From: Procambarus clarkii
Lineage: Eukaryota > Arthropoda > Malacostraca > Decapoda > Cambaridae
DNA: 64,000 nt
Reading direction: 5' to 3'
Assembly (NCBI RefSeq): GCF_040958095.1
Contig: NC_091181.1
Location: forward strand, 27,430,904-27,494,903
The position numbers and the translations under genes are program-made. Numbering within the stretch: position 1 is the stretch's first letter; each line of letters starts with the position of its first letter. Below, piece by piece: positions 1 to 9,793 of this stretch. A model generated the notes under the pieces. It had not been told where the DNA came from and did not search any database. It saw only the letters and a program-made list of their open reading frames with translations.

Positions 1-34
1 ATGCTCGTCTGCATCTCAGTGAAGAAGACAAAAG
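1..34 (+). CDS. partial internal exon of an unidentified gene
   Basis: The window opens inside what looks like an exon that ends at a GT donor (exon end 34, intron starting GTAATA). Read in the frame that joins the exon at 3902, it encodes ARLHLSEEDK plus two bases of a split Arg codon. The frame is chosen only because it gives an open join to the acidic terminal exon downstream. Only 34 bases are visible, so neither the exon nor the protein family can be confirmed. It could also be intron or UTR. Confidence 0.35.
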
Positions 35-269
35 GTAATAAATTATATATAAATGAAAATCATTTTGAGGCAATGGAGTGCCTTGAACTCGAGATCGGGG
101 TGATTTCTAGATGCCTGCCTTAACTGGCTCGGCCACAGTAGCCGAGTTCTCTGGGATGTTCTGGAGGCCCCAAACTGGGGCCCAACCAGGGTTTTACAGT
201 TAACCCAACCACACTTGGGTCTATGGTAATGGCATTCAGTCTCTTACGTCCCACTTAGATCGCAATTTC
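35..269. other. start of intron, no feature recognised
   Basis: This is unassigned sequence between the putative donor at 35 and the DIRS-like region. Part of it may be the 5' end of that fossil, but I see no coding similarity here. Confidence 0.4.
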
Positions 270-3200
270 ATTGATATATCATGCCATTGTGATTGTTCAG
301 TGGTCCAATGGATTCCTCCAACAAACCCGCTCTTGCCATGTGCGAGTTCAAGGTTTATGAATCATCTGTGTCATGTGGCAATGCTCATTACTTTAATCTC
401 CATCATGCTGCCTGTTGGATTGGTGACATCTTTGGCCCTGAGTTGTGTGAGACTTGTTTTCATAATGTTACTCTCCATACAGACCTTCCTGTTGACCTTC
501 AGGGTTTTCAGGCAGCAACTGTTTTGTGTTTGTAGCTTTTGTTTTGCAGCAGTCTAAGGTGTGTGCCCTGTTGTGTTGGATGTTCCAAACCTGTTCTGGC
601 TGGTGTTTAGGGACTCTAATTTGGGGGGTGTTGGTTATTTCAAACGAGGTTCTGTCCTTGCCTCTTCCTTTCCCGTCGGGCTGCGTCCTCCTTCCTCCTT
701 CCTCCTCCTGATAGTGCACCCTCCTTCCGTCCTCCCTCCCTCCCTCCCCTGTTTCCGGCCCTATGGCATCCAAGCGTTTCAGGGTCGGGGCAAGGTTTAG
801 CTTGGGATGTGGCTTGTCAGCTCTGGGGTTTGCCACATTCAATTTAGGTGCAGATGATCCTGCTGAGGCTTCTGGGTCTTCTTTTCAGCCAGTCCCAGCT
901 TTTGAAGACTTTCCTTTGTATTGTACTTCACTTCTCTATCCTGGACAGTGTGTGTGTGTGTGCATGTGCGCATGATGGCTCTTCCCCGGTGCCCTCTACT
1001 ACAATTTCCAGGGCTTGGGGGGAGTCAGACATGAACCTTTGGGTTCCACTTGATCCTACGTGGACTCTATTGCCTTCTGCAGAGGGTCGAGGGTCTTCTG
1101 CCTGTTTTTTTTTTTCGAAGACCCTCTGGGGTTTTTTGTATTTTCCCTCCCTGTACAAGTTTGATACAGGTGCCGCTTCTCCCCTCCCCCCACGGGTTCA
1201 TTTTTGGGTACCTTAGGGTTTCTCAGGTTAGTCTTTCTTGAGGTTTCTGTCCTCTCAAATTCCCCTGGTGGTGCTCAGAAGGCCCGCTGTACAGGCCTGC
1301 TACGTGGCCGGGATTCTGCCTCATTGATGAACTCATCCTTTTTTGAGTTTGTGTATTATCCTTATTGATTGCATTATGAGGTTCTGGAGTTGTCTATGCT
1401 GGCAGACAGCCCTCTGTGTTCACTTTGGGCATGGCACAGTTCTATCATGCCCATTCACTTGTGTGACATGAGGTTTCTTATGTGTTACAGGTGTTTTTGG
1501 CAGGGTGGGCGATTCCTTTGCCACTCTCAGCATCTGCCTGTTTGCTCATGCTCTCCTTAGGAACGTTGGGTTTTTGCAGCTTCATGCTCGGGTCCTCATT
1601 GTCGGCTATGCTGATTGCAGAGGTCCTTCATGCCCATTTGCATCTGGGTGCTGTCATGTGTTCCTTGAGCCTTCTGGTGCTGCATTCAAATTGGCTCACA
1701 GAGGACAGTGGGACTCTGCAGCATTCATCTTTTGTGGTTGACTCCTTCCTTTGGCTTTGCTGGACGTTTGGGTGCCCAGACATGAACCTCTTCGCATCGA
1801 CTTAATTGCAGTGCCTTCCCACTGCCGAAGCGCTGTTCCCTTGAGTGCAGTACATGCCTTTGACTGGACTGGACTGGTCGAGTCGTGGGTTTCTGTACCT
1901 CTTCACCCCGGTCCAGCTCCTGCCCTGGATCCCAGCAAAAAGTTCTCAAAGTCCTAAATGGGGCGGGTGATCCTTCTGTCTACCCTGTGGCTAGCCTAGC
2001 CTTGGTTTCAGGTGCTGCTTGTTCGATGTCCAAACCAGGCCATTTTCCCGCCATTTCGCCTCTTTCAGAAGATCTATCCGATGTTGGACTTTGCTGGTTC
2101 CACCGTCTCTAATCTTCATGTTGGGAGTTTCTGACGAGTGTTTATTGCCATTTCTATGGTGATCAGGTGGCTGGTCTGTTGTAGTACTACCTGTGGTCCT
2201 CTACAATATGAAGTTGTGTGGCATGCTTTCTACCATTTCATCTCCCTTCGTCGTTGTTCTTCGGTGTCAAAATGGGTTATCCCGTCTTTTCTTTTTTGTC
2301 TTTTTCTGGATTGGCATCTTATGCTGAATACTGTTGCCTCGTATCGTGTGGCACTGGCAGAGCCACTCCAGCTTGTATTTAGGTTTGATGCTTCCTCAGC
2401 CCCCATTTCACACGCTTTTCAGGCCCTATTGTCCAGCTCGGTCTGGATATGTGTTTTTTGCTGCTTTGTTTCAAATTTCTCTTGTCTCTGGTTGTCATGT
2501 GGCTGATGTTCGTGCTGTCCTTCGGCACCAGGGTTTTGTTCCTTCTGTCCCGGGGCCGGGTTTGTTCATTTACGACCAACTCCTTCTTTTCTGGGGAAGG
2601 ATGAGTTGGCTTCAGGAGGGATCACTGATTGTTGCTGCTTGGTTGTTTTGGCCAGGCATGCATCCTGCTCTGTGTCTGGTAGCAGCTCCTTGCTGCTGCT
2701 TTTGTGTCACTGCCTCCATGTCAGTGGACTCCTTGTGAGGTACTTTGGTTTGCCTGGTTCCCTGTTCCAGGTCTAATGTTTCTAAAGTCATCCATGGTGT
2801 CATCATGTCTTGCCAGCCTGCGTTCTGCACTTGTGCTCCATGATGTTTGTCGGTAATCTGTTGGCTGTGTTTGCCACTATACCATGCACCAATATTTCAG
2901 TGGGGGGGTTGGGGGGTTGGTAATTATACAGTCACAAGTGTCCTGGTGGCCAGGTTTCTCGTTTCTGTTCCTGGTCCTCATCGTCCTTTTTTGCTTTGGG
3001 GCTGCCACAAGGGGCTATCCCCAGAAAACTAGCATTGAATGTAATGATATGCCAATTTCTGGGCGAGCTTTGGTGGCTCCCTGACATCCTCGCGCACAGG
3101 GCGTGTTTCTATCATTATAGAACTGAGGGTAGAGCAGGTAGCTCTCGCTCTTTCTTCATATGACAGGAAGAGAGGTGGGGTGAATGAGCTAGCACTAGTT

Positions 3201-3560
3201 TCATGAATTTTCAATTGTTTACATTATTTGGGGACTTCTTTTGGCAGTTTTAAGGCTTTTGGCAGTTCTAAGGTCTCGCCTCTCACCAACAGTGGTGTTT
3301 TGTTTCAATAACTTTGAGTGCTTCCCTGGTGATGGTGAACATAATTAAAATTAAGAGGCAGTTTTATTATAATGCCACTGCTCACTGCTCCTCTCTAGAG
3401 GGGGCCAGGTTCTGGCTCGTAGTTTCTGGTAGACTGCAAAGAACTCCGTGATTGATGACGCCTAATAATTTGACACTATATCTGCATTGTAGCTTCAGGA
3501 AGCCACCAGGGCTGACAGAGAAATTGGAGTTTCATTACGTTCAGTGCTGTTTTTTTCACT
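270..3560 (+). mobile_element. DIRS-like retroelement fossil (broken), copy 1
   Basis: Plus-strand frames across this GC/T-rich block resemble DIRS-type polyproteins in order: a gag-like part near 760-960, a reverse transcriptase/RNase H part ending near 1740-2100 (a stretch resembling the family's LCxxFGxPxxxLFAS block is seen near 1750-1800), and a tyrosine-recombinase-like part near 2400-2850. DIRS elements use a tyrosine recombinase rather than an integrase. The copy is old and broken many times. It shares its 3' part (about 3000-3560) with the second copy at 18480-20240. Limits are approximate, and the family call rests on residual similarity. Confidence 0.6.
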
Positions 3561-3901
3561 TATCACATCTTTGGCATTTGAACTAGACAGATTCTAGTAT
3601 TTTTCCATTGACCCTGATTTCTTCCATGGAAAGTCCTTTAACACTGTCCCTCCCTGATGCCGCATAATGTTCTTAAAACCAAAACACCCAGAGTTCCTGA
3701 TGACGGAAATGGCATCATGCAAAATTTTTTTGCACTGTCTTAATATTAAGTATAAACATTGTGGGTGAATGAGTTTAACATTGGGTTGTGTGCTCACCAG
3801 GAATTCTCGGCCTACCTTCCAGTGTGATTTAGGCGCCTTGCCGGGCCAGCGAAAGTGTTAATCTATTGTATATTGATCTCTTTCTCTCTCTGTTTTGACA
3901 G

Positions 3902-3995
3902 AGTTGAACCAGACAATGAATTTTACGACGGTGAAAAGGATAATGACAAAGATGAAGATCCTGAGGTTACACCTACCTCAGCAACAAAAAACTAA
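3902..3995 (+). CDS. terminal exon of unidentified upstream gene
   Basis: A long pyrimidine tract followed by ACAG precedes an open stretch that ends with TAA at 3993. It encodes about 31 residues, VEPDNEFYDGEKDNDKDEDP followed by a Thr/Ser-rich end. The tail is strongly acidic and lacks hydrophobic residues, so it is likely a disordered C-terminus. An A that completes a split Arg codon links it to the exon at 1-34. AT-rich sequence with a polyadenylation signal follows, as expected for a gene end. I do not recognise the protein. The alternative is a chance open stretch behind a good acceptor. Confidence 0.5.
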
Positions 3996-4580
3996 TTGAA
4001 GTGGAGAGAAAGTGAGTGTGTTCATGCTGCGCACATAAAACACTTGGAATTAAAAGAGAAACTTGGAATAATCTGGAACAAAAGCAAAATTTGTGTATGT
4101 ACAGTATAGGCGAGGAAGGTTTGGAGCAACTTATGATGTATTACAGGATTTATAATGTATTACCAATAGTAATGAAACCAAGAGACAAGAATTATTATCC
4201 TTTTATAAAAAGTACAGTATATAGCATTTTAAGACATTTCATTCATGTAATTCAGAAAAAGCACAGTTTTTATAATTGTGTTTTGTCATTAATTGTATTA
4301 AATGTTCCAAAATACATTCTTGCCAGATGATTATTTATGTACAAATATTGGATATAAGTGTTTTAAATACGTGGCTTTTAGATAATTTATGTATGAGAAT
4401 GCTTTTATAATTTTGTACGTGTTTACATATTTCTTTTAACTGTAATGTGTTGTGAAAGTCTGTATCTTAGTACTGTAATTTGACGAACATATTTGGTCTG
4501 TTAACTCTGCTTGACCATACAATTGTAATTTATGTATTTTTATAAACAAATAGAAAATTAATAAATTAATTTATATTCCT
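3996..4580 (+). other. 3' UTR of the upstream gene
   Basis: AT-rich, repeat-free sequence runs from the TAA to just past an AATAAA at 4560-4565. A known repeat (a LINE end) begins immediately afterwards, which fits a transcript boundary. The exact cleavage site cannot be seen. Confidence 0.45.
4560..4565 (+). promoter_or_regulatory. polyadenylation signal AATAAA (upstream gene)
   Basis: This is a canonical AATAAA 565 bases after the stop codon at 3993-3995, in AT-rich DNA and just before a repeat begins. Confidence 0.4.
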
Positions 4581-4602
4581 TAGAATTTGGTGCTTAAAGA
4601 TA

Positions 4603-5160
4603 TGTGTGTGTACTCGCCTAGTTGTACTTGCGGGGGTCGAGCTTTGGCTTTTGGTTCCGCCTCTCAATTGTCAATCTACTGGTGTACAGATTCCTCAGCG
4701 TCAAGAGCTCTATTATATCTACACTTGATACTGTGTATGGAGTCAGCCTCTACCACATCACTTCCTAGTGATGTTTAATAACTACAGTACTCTGACATTG
4801 AAAAAGTTCTTTCTAATGTCTCTGGCTCATTTGGGTACTCGGCATCCACCTGTGTTCCCTTGTGCATGTACCACCCGTGTTAAATCCATCCTGGTCTACC
4901 CTGTCAATTCCCCTGAGAATTTATATGTGGTGATCATGTCTCCCTGAGCTCTTCTGTCTTCCAGTGTCGTGAGGTGCAGTTCACACAGCCTTTCCCCTTA
5001 ACTCATGCCTCTTAGTTTTGGGACTAGCCTAGTGGCACACCTCAACTTTTTTCAGCTTTGTCTTGTGCTTGACAAGGTACAGGTCCCATGCTGAGGCCGC
5101 ATACTCCAGGACTGGTCTTGCATATGTGGTATACAAGGTTCTGAAGGATGTGCGTGTGCA
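4603..5160 (-). mobile_element. LINE 3' end (CR1/L2/jockey-like), minus strand
   Basis: The minus strand gives degenerate pieces of a LINE reverse-transcriptase C-terminus, such as SYEERLCELHLTTLEDRRAR followed by GDMITTYKI and a TRGHRW block. The same 3' end occurs at 16800, 17413 and 26815. The copy is 5'-truncated and carries stops and frameshifts. Confidence 0.75.
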
Positions 5161-5688
5161 GTGGGGGCTCACCCATAGGAGATGCTGAGCTGCAGTCCCC
5201 CAAGACACTCACTGCCAAGTGTATGACTATCATCCTCACACTAGAATAATAAACAACTAACAAATGTGTCATAACTAAGTCTTCCTATGTTATTTTCAAT
5301 ATATTTCTAACTGAATTTTGAAAATTGTCATTTAAACAAGACAAAAATAGAAGTTTAATGCTGTATGATAGTTTAGGATTTATTGGTTTACATCTGGGAA
5401 TGTTGAGCTGCACCAAGTGCAGCCCAGTCACTCCGTCAGTCCCGTGTTTAGCGCTTACATTGAGTGAGGGTGGTGTCACGTGTTGGTAGTGGTCATCATC
5501 TTTGAATACTGTACTTTATAAGTTTAATTATTTTTTGACAAACAATAACAATGGACAGTAGAGAGAACTCGGTGAAATATTTATAAAGTATTAACTTCTT
5601 GCAGCTGACATTAAATGAAAAGATAGAAATAAAAGCAAAAGAAAGACATGCCAGTTTTATCCATTTTACAGTTACAAACTTGGTTATA
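5161..5688. other. unassigned AT-rich intergenic DNA
   Basis: I see no gene or repeat that I can name. ORFs are short and without family likeness. Confidence 0.4.
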
Positions 5689-5689
5689 T

Positions 5690-6050
5690 ACCAACCCGTC
5701 CTCTTAAAAATAACGTCACTTTTGGCTCGTATATATGCTATGGCCAAAAGTAGACGTAATTTGAAATGAAATCGACTCGCAAAAGTGACTTACTGTCCCG
5801 TTTTCTGTTTGTCGTCCCGCCTACTCGGAAAGGTTAGGAGAGGAATCTTTCAATTAATGTTTTTCATGACGTTTTGAAACTTTATGAGAATTTCCTGCCC
5901 ACCTAACCTACCAGAGGACCCTTAACGTACTGTGATTGAAAAAAAAAATCCAAATTTATTTTCATTTTTTTTTATTTTCAAATTACGCCCACCTTCGGCC
6001 ATACTGGCAAACGGCCAAAAGCGACGTTATTTTTAAGAGGACAGGTTGTA
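5690..6050. mobile_element. MITE with about 40-bp terminal inverted repeats, TA target site
   Basis: The left end (CCAACCCGTCCTCTTAAAAA, then TAACGTCACTTTTGGC) matches the reverse complement of the right end with only a few differences. Imperfect similarity continues inward (GACGTAATTTGAAA near both ends). Both ends abut TATA, giving a TA-type target duplication. It is about 360 bp, has no coding capacity and an A/T-rich middle. It is a non-autonomous DNA transposon, of Tc1/mariner-type target preference by inference. Confidence 0.8.
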
Positions 6051-6084
6051 TATACAGGGGTACAAAGTTATTTGTTACAGGCTA

Positions 6085-7860
6085 TTGAGTTTCTTAAACT
6101 CCTCAGATACAAGGCAGGAACCCTGAACGTAGTGTATTTCCCCTCTGTATTGCCAATCGGAGGTACTAGAAAAGATAGCTGGAAGCTCCAAGATCTGTTT
6201 TGATTACCTTAAAACCCAGATCCTTCAAAATCTAGTGGCACTCTTTCCCCTCCCCCCCCCCCCCCGACACCAAGTGTGTCTGAAGCAATGGGGGCAAAAT
6301 TATAATGGTGATCCCGTTATCTGTACTTAAGAGACTTGGTAGATTTCCTGTGGGTGGCAGCACCACCTGATTGTGCAACATTGAATTCAATGTAGGTGTT
6401 ACCCAAGGTTGATATTCACATGTATTCCCACACCAATTGCATGCCATTCTTCCAGAAGTCCATGGTGATAAAATATGAATGACCAACAAGAGTGTCAGAG
6501 TAATGGGGCTTACTTGTGGACTTCAGCTGTAGTAAGGTTCCTCTTAATGATGTTAACTTTACTGTGCCTCAAGTGACATCCCCCTGTGCTTTAGCAGAGC
6601 AGGCTTTGCTGGCCTCGCCTGTCAGCCACCGTCTCGCTACAAATACACCTATATTTGGTATTGATTGAGGCAACAAGGCAGAGAGCAACTGCAATTTTGA
6701 AGGCCTGTGTGAGACGTGTGTCAGTTGTCAACACTGGAGGGTTGCTAATAAGATGTTGCCCACAGGGGAAGCTGGTACTGCTGTATGGTGAGCAATGTCA
6801 TGTGGTGGTGTTACAGTATCTAGGTACACTGCAGCTGCTCAGTCTACACTGGGGCCATTCCAGCTAAAATGCTTGTGGACTCTAGATGGTGGTAGATGGA
6901 GTGCTGGGGGTGAAAGCACTCCATCTTGCTTATAAGCGGCTGTACCCACATAATGGTACAGTGTATAAAACTGGGATTGTGTACCCCCATGCTAGTAGGC
7001 CTTGGTAATTTTGTAAAGTTTCCTTCAACAGACTGTCAAGTGTTGCAAAGGAGTAAAGGAGGGTTATTACAGAGATTTGTTTTGCTGTGCAAATGCTGAG
7101 GCCCCCAATACTGAAAGGAAGGGAGGCTTGTTTCCATATGTAATTGAAAGAAGGTTAAGGTTTTTTTTAACAATGATTTCAGTAGGTAGTCATATTCACC
7201 TACCTAGAGAAAATTGTAAGTTGGCAAACATGTTAGAAAGTAAGTTAACCTGTGGAGGGACAGTCATCTGGTGATGAGGTAAAATGTAACATGAGCGTCA
7301 GTCTTGGAAGGTCGATGATCATCTTATCAAGGACCTCATCAATAGCCTTCAACCCAAGAGGGGCAACTAGGAGTGTGCTGTCTTCAGGTTTGGTTATAAG
7401 GATGTCAGGGAAAACGTCCTTTATTTGACCTATAATGCACTGGTTGGAAGAAGTTATTTCACACAAACAAAAGTTCAGAGTTAGGCAGAGTTGCTGTTTG
7501 CTCCTGAATTATTCTGATGTTCCCTAGAAGGTAGTCTTAGGAACCAGCTAGGGTACCATCATCCAAGAAACAGGTGATAAGCTCACAGGACAGGTTTTTG
7601 GTTACTTCTTGAATGGTTATGCAGAGAAGGAGAGGAGTTAGGACCACATTGTTGTATACCTTCTTGTGCATCAATTTCATGTTTACCAAATAGTACCTGT
7701 AGGTTTTTACTGTAGCATAAATTTACAAATTAGTAGAGGGAAGGGAAATGGCGATGAACAGCGTGGAGTATGTATTGGATACCTTCTTTCCAGGTTGAAG
7801 GTATTTTTAAATCCAGTTTGATAAGGGCCTTTTCATTTGTAATATTAGCAATTTAAGCTT
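6085..7860 (-). mobile_element. LINE with reverse transcriptase and conserved C-terminal domain, degenerate
   Basis: The minus strand shows a reverse-transcriptase palm block near 7530-7660 (LLCITIQEVTKNLSCE, then FLDDGTLAGS, the family's xxDD catalytic box), a following stretch DVFPDILITKPEDSTLLVAP near 7380-7440, and towards the 3' end a block like GMQLVWEYM near 6420 and SGGAATHRKSTKSLKYR near 6330. In related elements that last part reads RPDG..LVWDVTVVDT, which I take for a restriction-like endonuclease region (inference). The copy has several stops and frameshifts and is not active. Confidence 0.7.
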
Positions 7861-8479
7861 AAGCTGTGTAGACTGCTGCTTGGGGCTCGCTCGGGGAGTA
7901 GAAGAATTCCCAAAACCCCTCTTCGGGTATGTCACAATCTTGTGGAATGCTGAATCCAAGCTATTTTGATTTCAGTATGTCGGCTGTTGCCTGGCTTACT
8001 GTTTTCATAACAGCCGCATCTAGAGTTATATAAAAATACGTATTTTTGGAGTAGGTATTGTTAATATATACGGAATGGAACACAATAGCATTATTACAAT
8101 TGCTAATTTTCTTATCAATATTTTTCATTTTATATAAATACCTTCTACCATCTAAAATTCCAAATAAAGAAACTAGATCACTAAATCTCAACATTTTATT
8201 ACATTTCGTCAACAGCATGTCATCTTCAGACATATGCACATGGTAGAGAACACAAGTACTGTATACTATACGTGTGTTATAAGTTAGTTTACTAACATTG
8301 CATGCATAAACATGCAGAATTAAACGTGGGACGAACTACCGGGACCCTCAAAAGTGGGAGGCAGTAAAAAAAGTAACTATTCCTAGAAATAATGAAGTGT
8401 ACCTTTGACTAAGGAAAAAAAGATAGTTATTCAACCATATGAATCTCTCTGGTGCTCTTTGCTATAAATCTCCTATCAT
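7861..8479. other. unassigned AT-rich intergenic DNA
   Basis: No recognisable gene. Two overlapping short ORFs on opposite strands near 7961-8246 look like chance openings in AT-rich sequence. Confidence 0.4.
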
Positions 8480-8998
8480 GCAGTAATCTTACTTGGATTA
8501 CTGTATTCAAGCATGGATACCTCAACTTTAGAAGGTCAAAGCTGCTTTGGAGAAAATTTAACCACAGGAAACAAAAATAATTCCAGAACTAAGTCATCTG
8601 ACGTACCAGGAACGGCTGATGTCCAAAGGGCTAACAACACTTCAAACCAGACATGGAAGGGCGGATCTCAATGAAAGTTTTAAAATACTGAACAATTTGA
8701 AAGATGCTAATCCGGAAAATTTCTTCAAAAGGTCAGATATAACAAACAAGCAACAGCGGTGTCAAGCTCAACAAGCCACAATGTTGGACTGAGAACAGGA
8801 AATGCTTTTTTACCCACAGGGTTATTAACCCATGGAACCGCCTACCCGCCGAAGCCGTAAATGCCAAAACTCTGCTGAATTTTAAAATCCACCTGGAAAA
8901 AATCAAGACAAATGGTGGGGACCTTTGACAAACCGCCAACTTCCTGTCTTCATCGAGGCCAATAATGTTAGTGGCTTTCAGGTAAATTCAGGTAAAGT
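8480..8998 (+). mobile_element. LINE 3' end, plus strand
   Basis: Plus-strand frames give pieces of the C-terminal part of a LINE reverse transcriptase (LDYCIQAW-like start, ELSHLTYQERLMSK, NPWNRLPAEAVNAKTLLNFK at 8826-8885). It ends with the window's most common LINE 3' signature (a form of CCGGCTTCCTGTCCTCGTCG, then GTTAGTGGC and a TTCAGGTAAA tail). It is 5'-truncated with frameshifts. Confidence 0.8.
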
Positions 8999-9044
8999 GC
9001 TCCCCGTAAGCACTGATAGGCAAGTAAGCGCTTTATTAAGTCAC

Positions 9045-9205
9045 TGATAGGTAAGTACCATCATATTTTGCAACACATTCACAACCAAATAGCGGAACGA
9101 ATTGTGGGGTTCAGTTCCTGGACCCGTTATATGCATATGTAACTTTCATAGGATGGGTATGGGGTGCATAATAAATATAATAAACTAAATATTTACTTGA
9201 ATTAA
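9045..9205 (+). mobile_element. short LINE 3' end of a second family
   Basis: This block shares GGTTCAGT.CCTG..CCC.TTAT and GGATGGGTATGGGGTGC, then AATAAAT-type tail, with 63180-63285. There it follows coding remnants of an I-like LINE, so this is that element's 3' end. Confidence 0.6.
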
Positions 9206-9599
9206 ATACTTAATATATTATTCTGCTACATATGAACGTTTATTCAAGACATAATGGTTGTTTTTATCCGACACATTTTATGCATTTTGTGAATATTAAT
9301 AATTATACTTTTCTTGGTTATTTCTAAATAATATTTGATATAAGCAAAATAAAAGTACTTCTTATGTATGTTTACAAATTATTTAAACACGAAATGTGAC
9401 GTAAATCCAATTTTACTTAATACAATTACTCATCATTGGTTACCACGAACGTTATTTTATATATATACCAATGTTTTAATAATTTATTGAAACATATGAA
9501 TGTAACAATAAATGTCGAGTTTATAATTGCCTATTATTATTATTAGTGTTGCTATCAGAGAGATTGTTAGTACGTGAGTGTTAGAGAAGTAGCGGCAAG
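9206..9599. other. AT-rich DNA upstream of PSMD13
   Basis: AT-rich sequence with no repeat or ORF of note. It leads into the GC-richer segment just before the PSMD13 start codon. Confidence 0.4.
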
Positions 9600-9692
9600 T
9601 GAAGCAACTGTAGCGGCCACACCGGGACAACCAACACCAAAACACACAACTCATTCCCTTCAGCTGAGGACCTCTTCTTAATATTCTCCACG
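9600..9692 (+). promoter_or_regulatory. probable PSMD13 core promoter and 5' UTR
   Basis: Base composition shifts from AT-rich to GC-richer over the last 90 bases before the ATG. A TCATTCC near 9651 resembles an arthropod initiator, and no TATA box is evident, as is usual for housekeeping genes. The start site is inferred. Confidence 0.3.
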
Positions 9693-9793
9693 ATGAGTAG
9701 CAAAGTTGAAACATATCTCACGGAGAAAAAGAACTCATCTCCAGCCGAACTCTCGAAAAAGTTCGGAGAAATGGAAGAGTTTTATAATAAAAA
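9693..9793 (+). CDS. PSMD13: PSMD13 exon 1
   Basis: Encodes residues 1-33 plus two bases of a split Lys codon, starting MSSKVETYLTEKK and ending EMEEFYNKK. The donor is GTAAGT. The N-terminus is divergent, as in other PSMD13 proteins. Confidence 0.9.

Noticed and set aside
468-842. 124-codon minus ORF as a gene
   Set aside because: It is the reverse strand of pyrimidine-rich DNA in the DIRS-like fossil; no family likeness.
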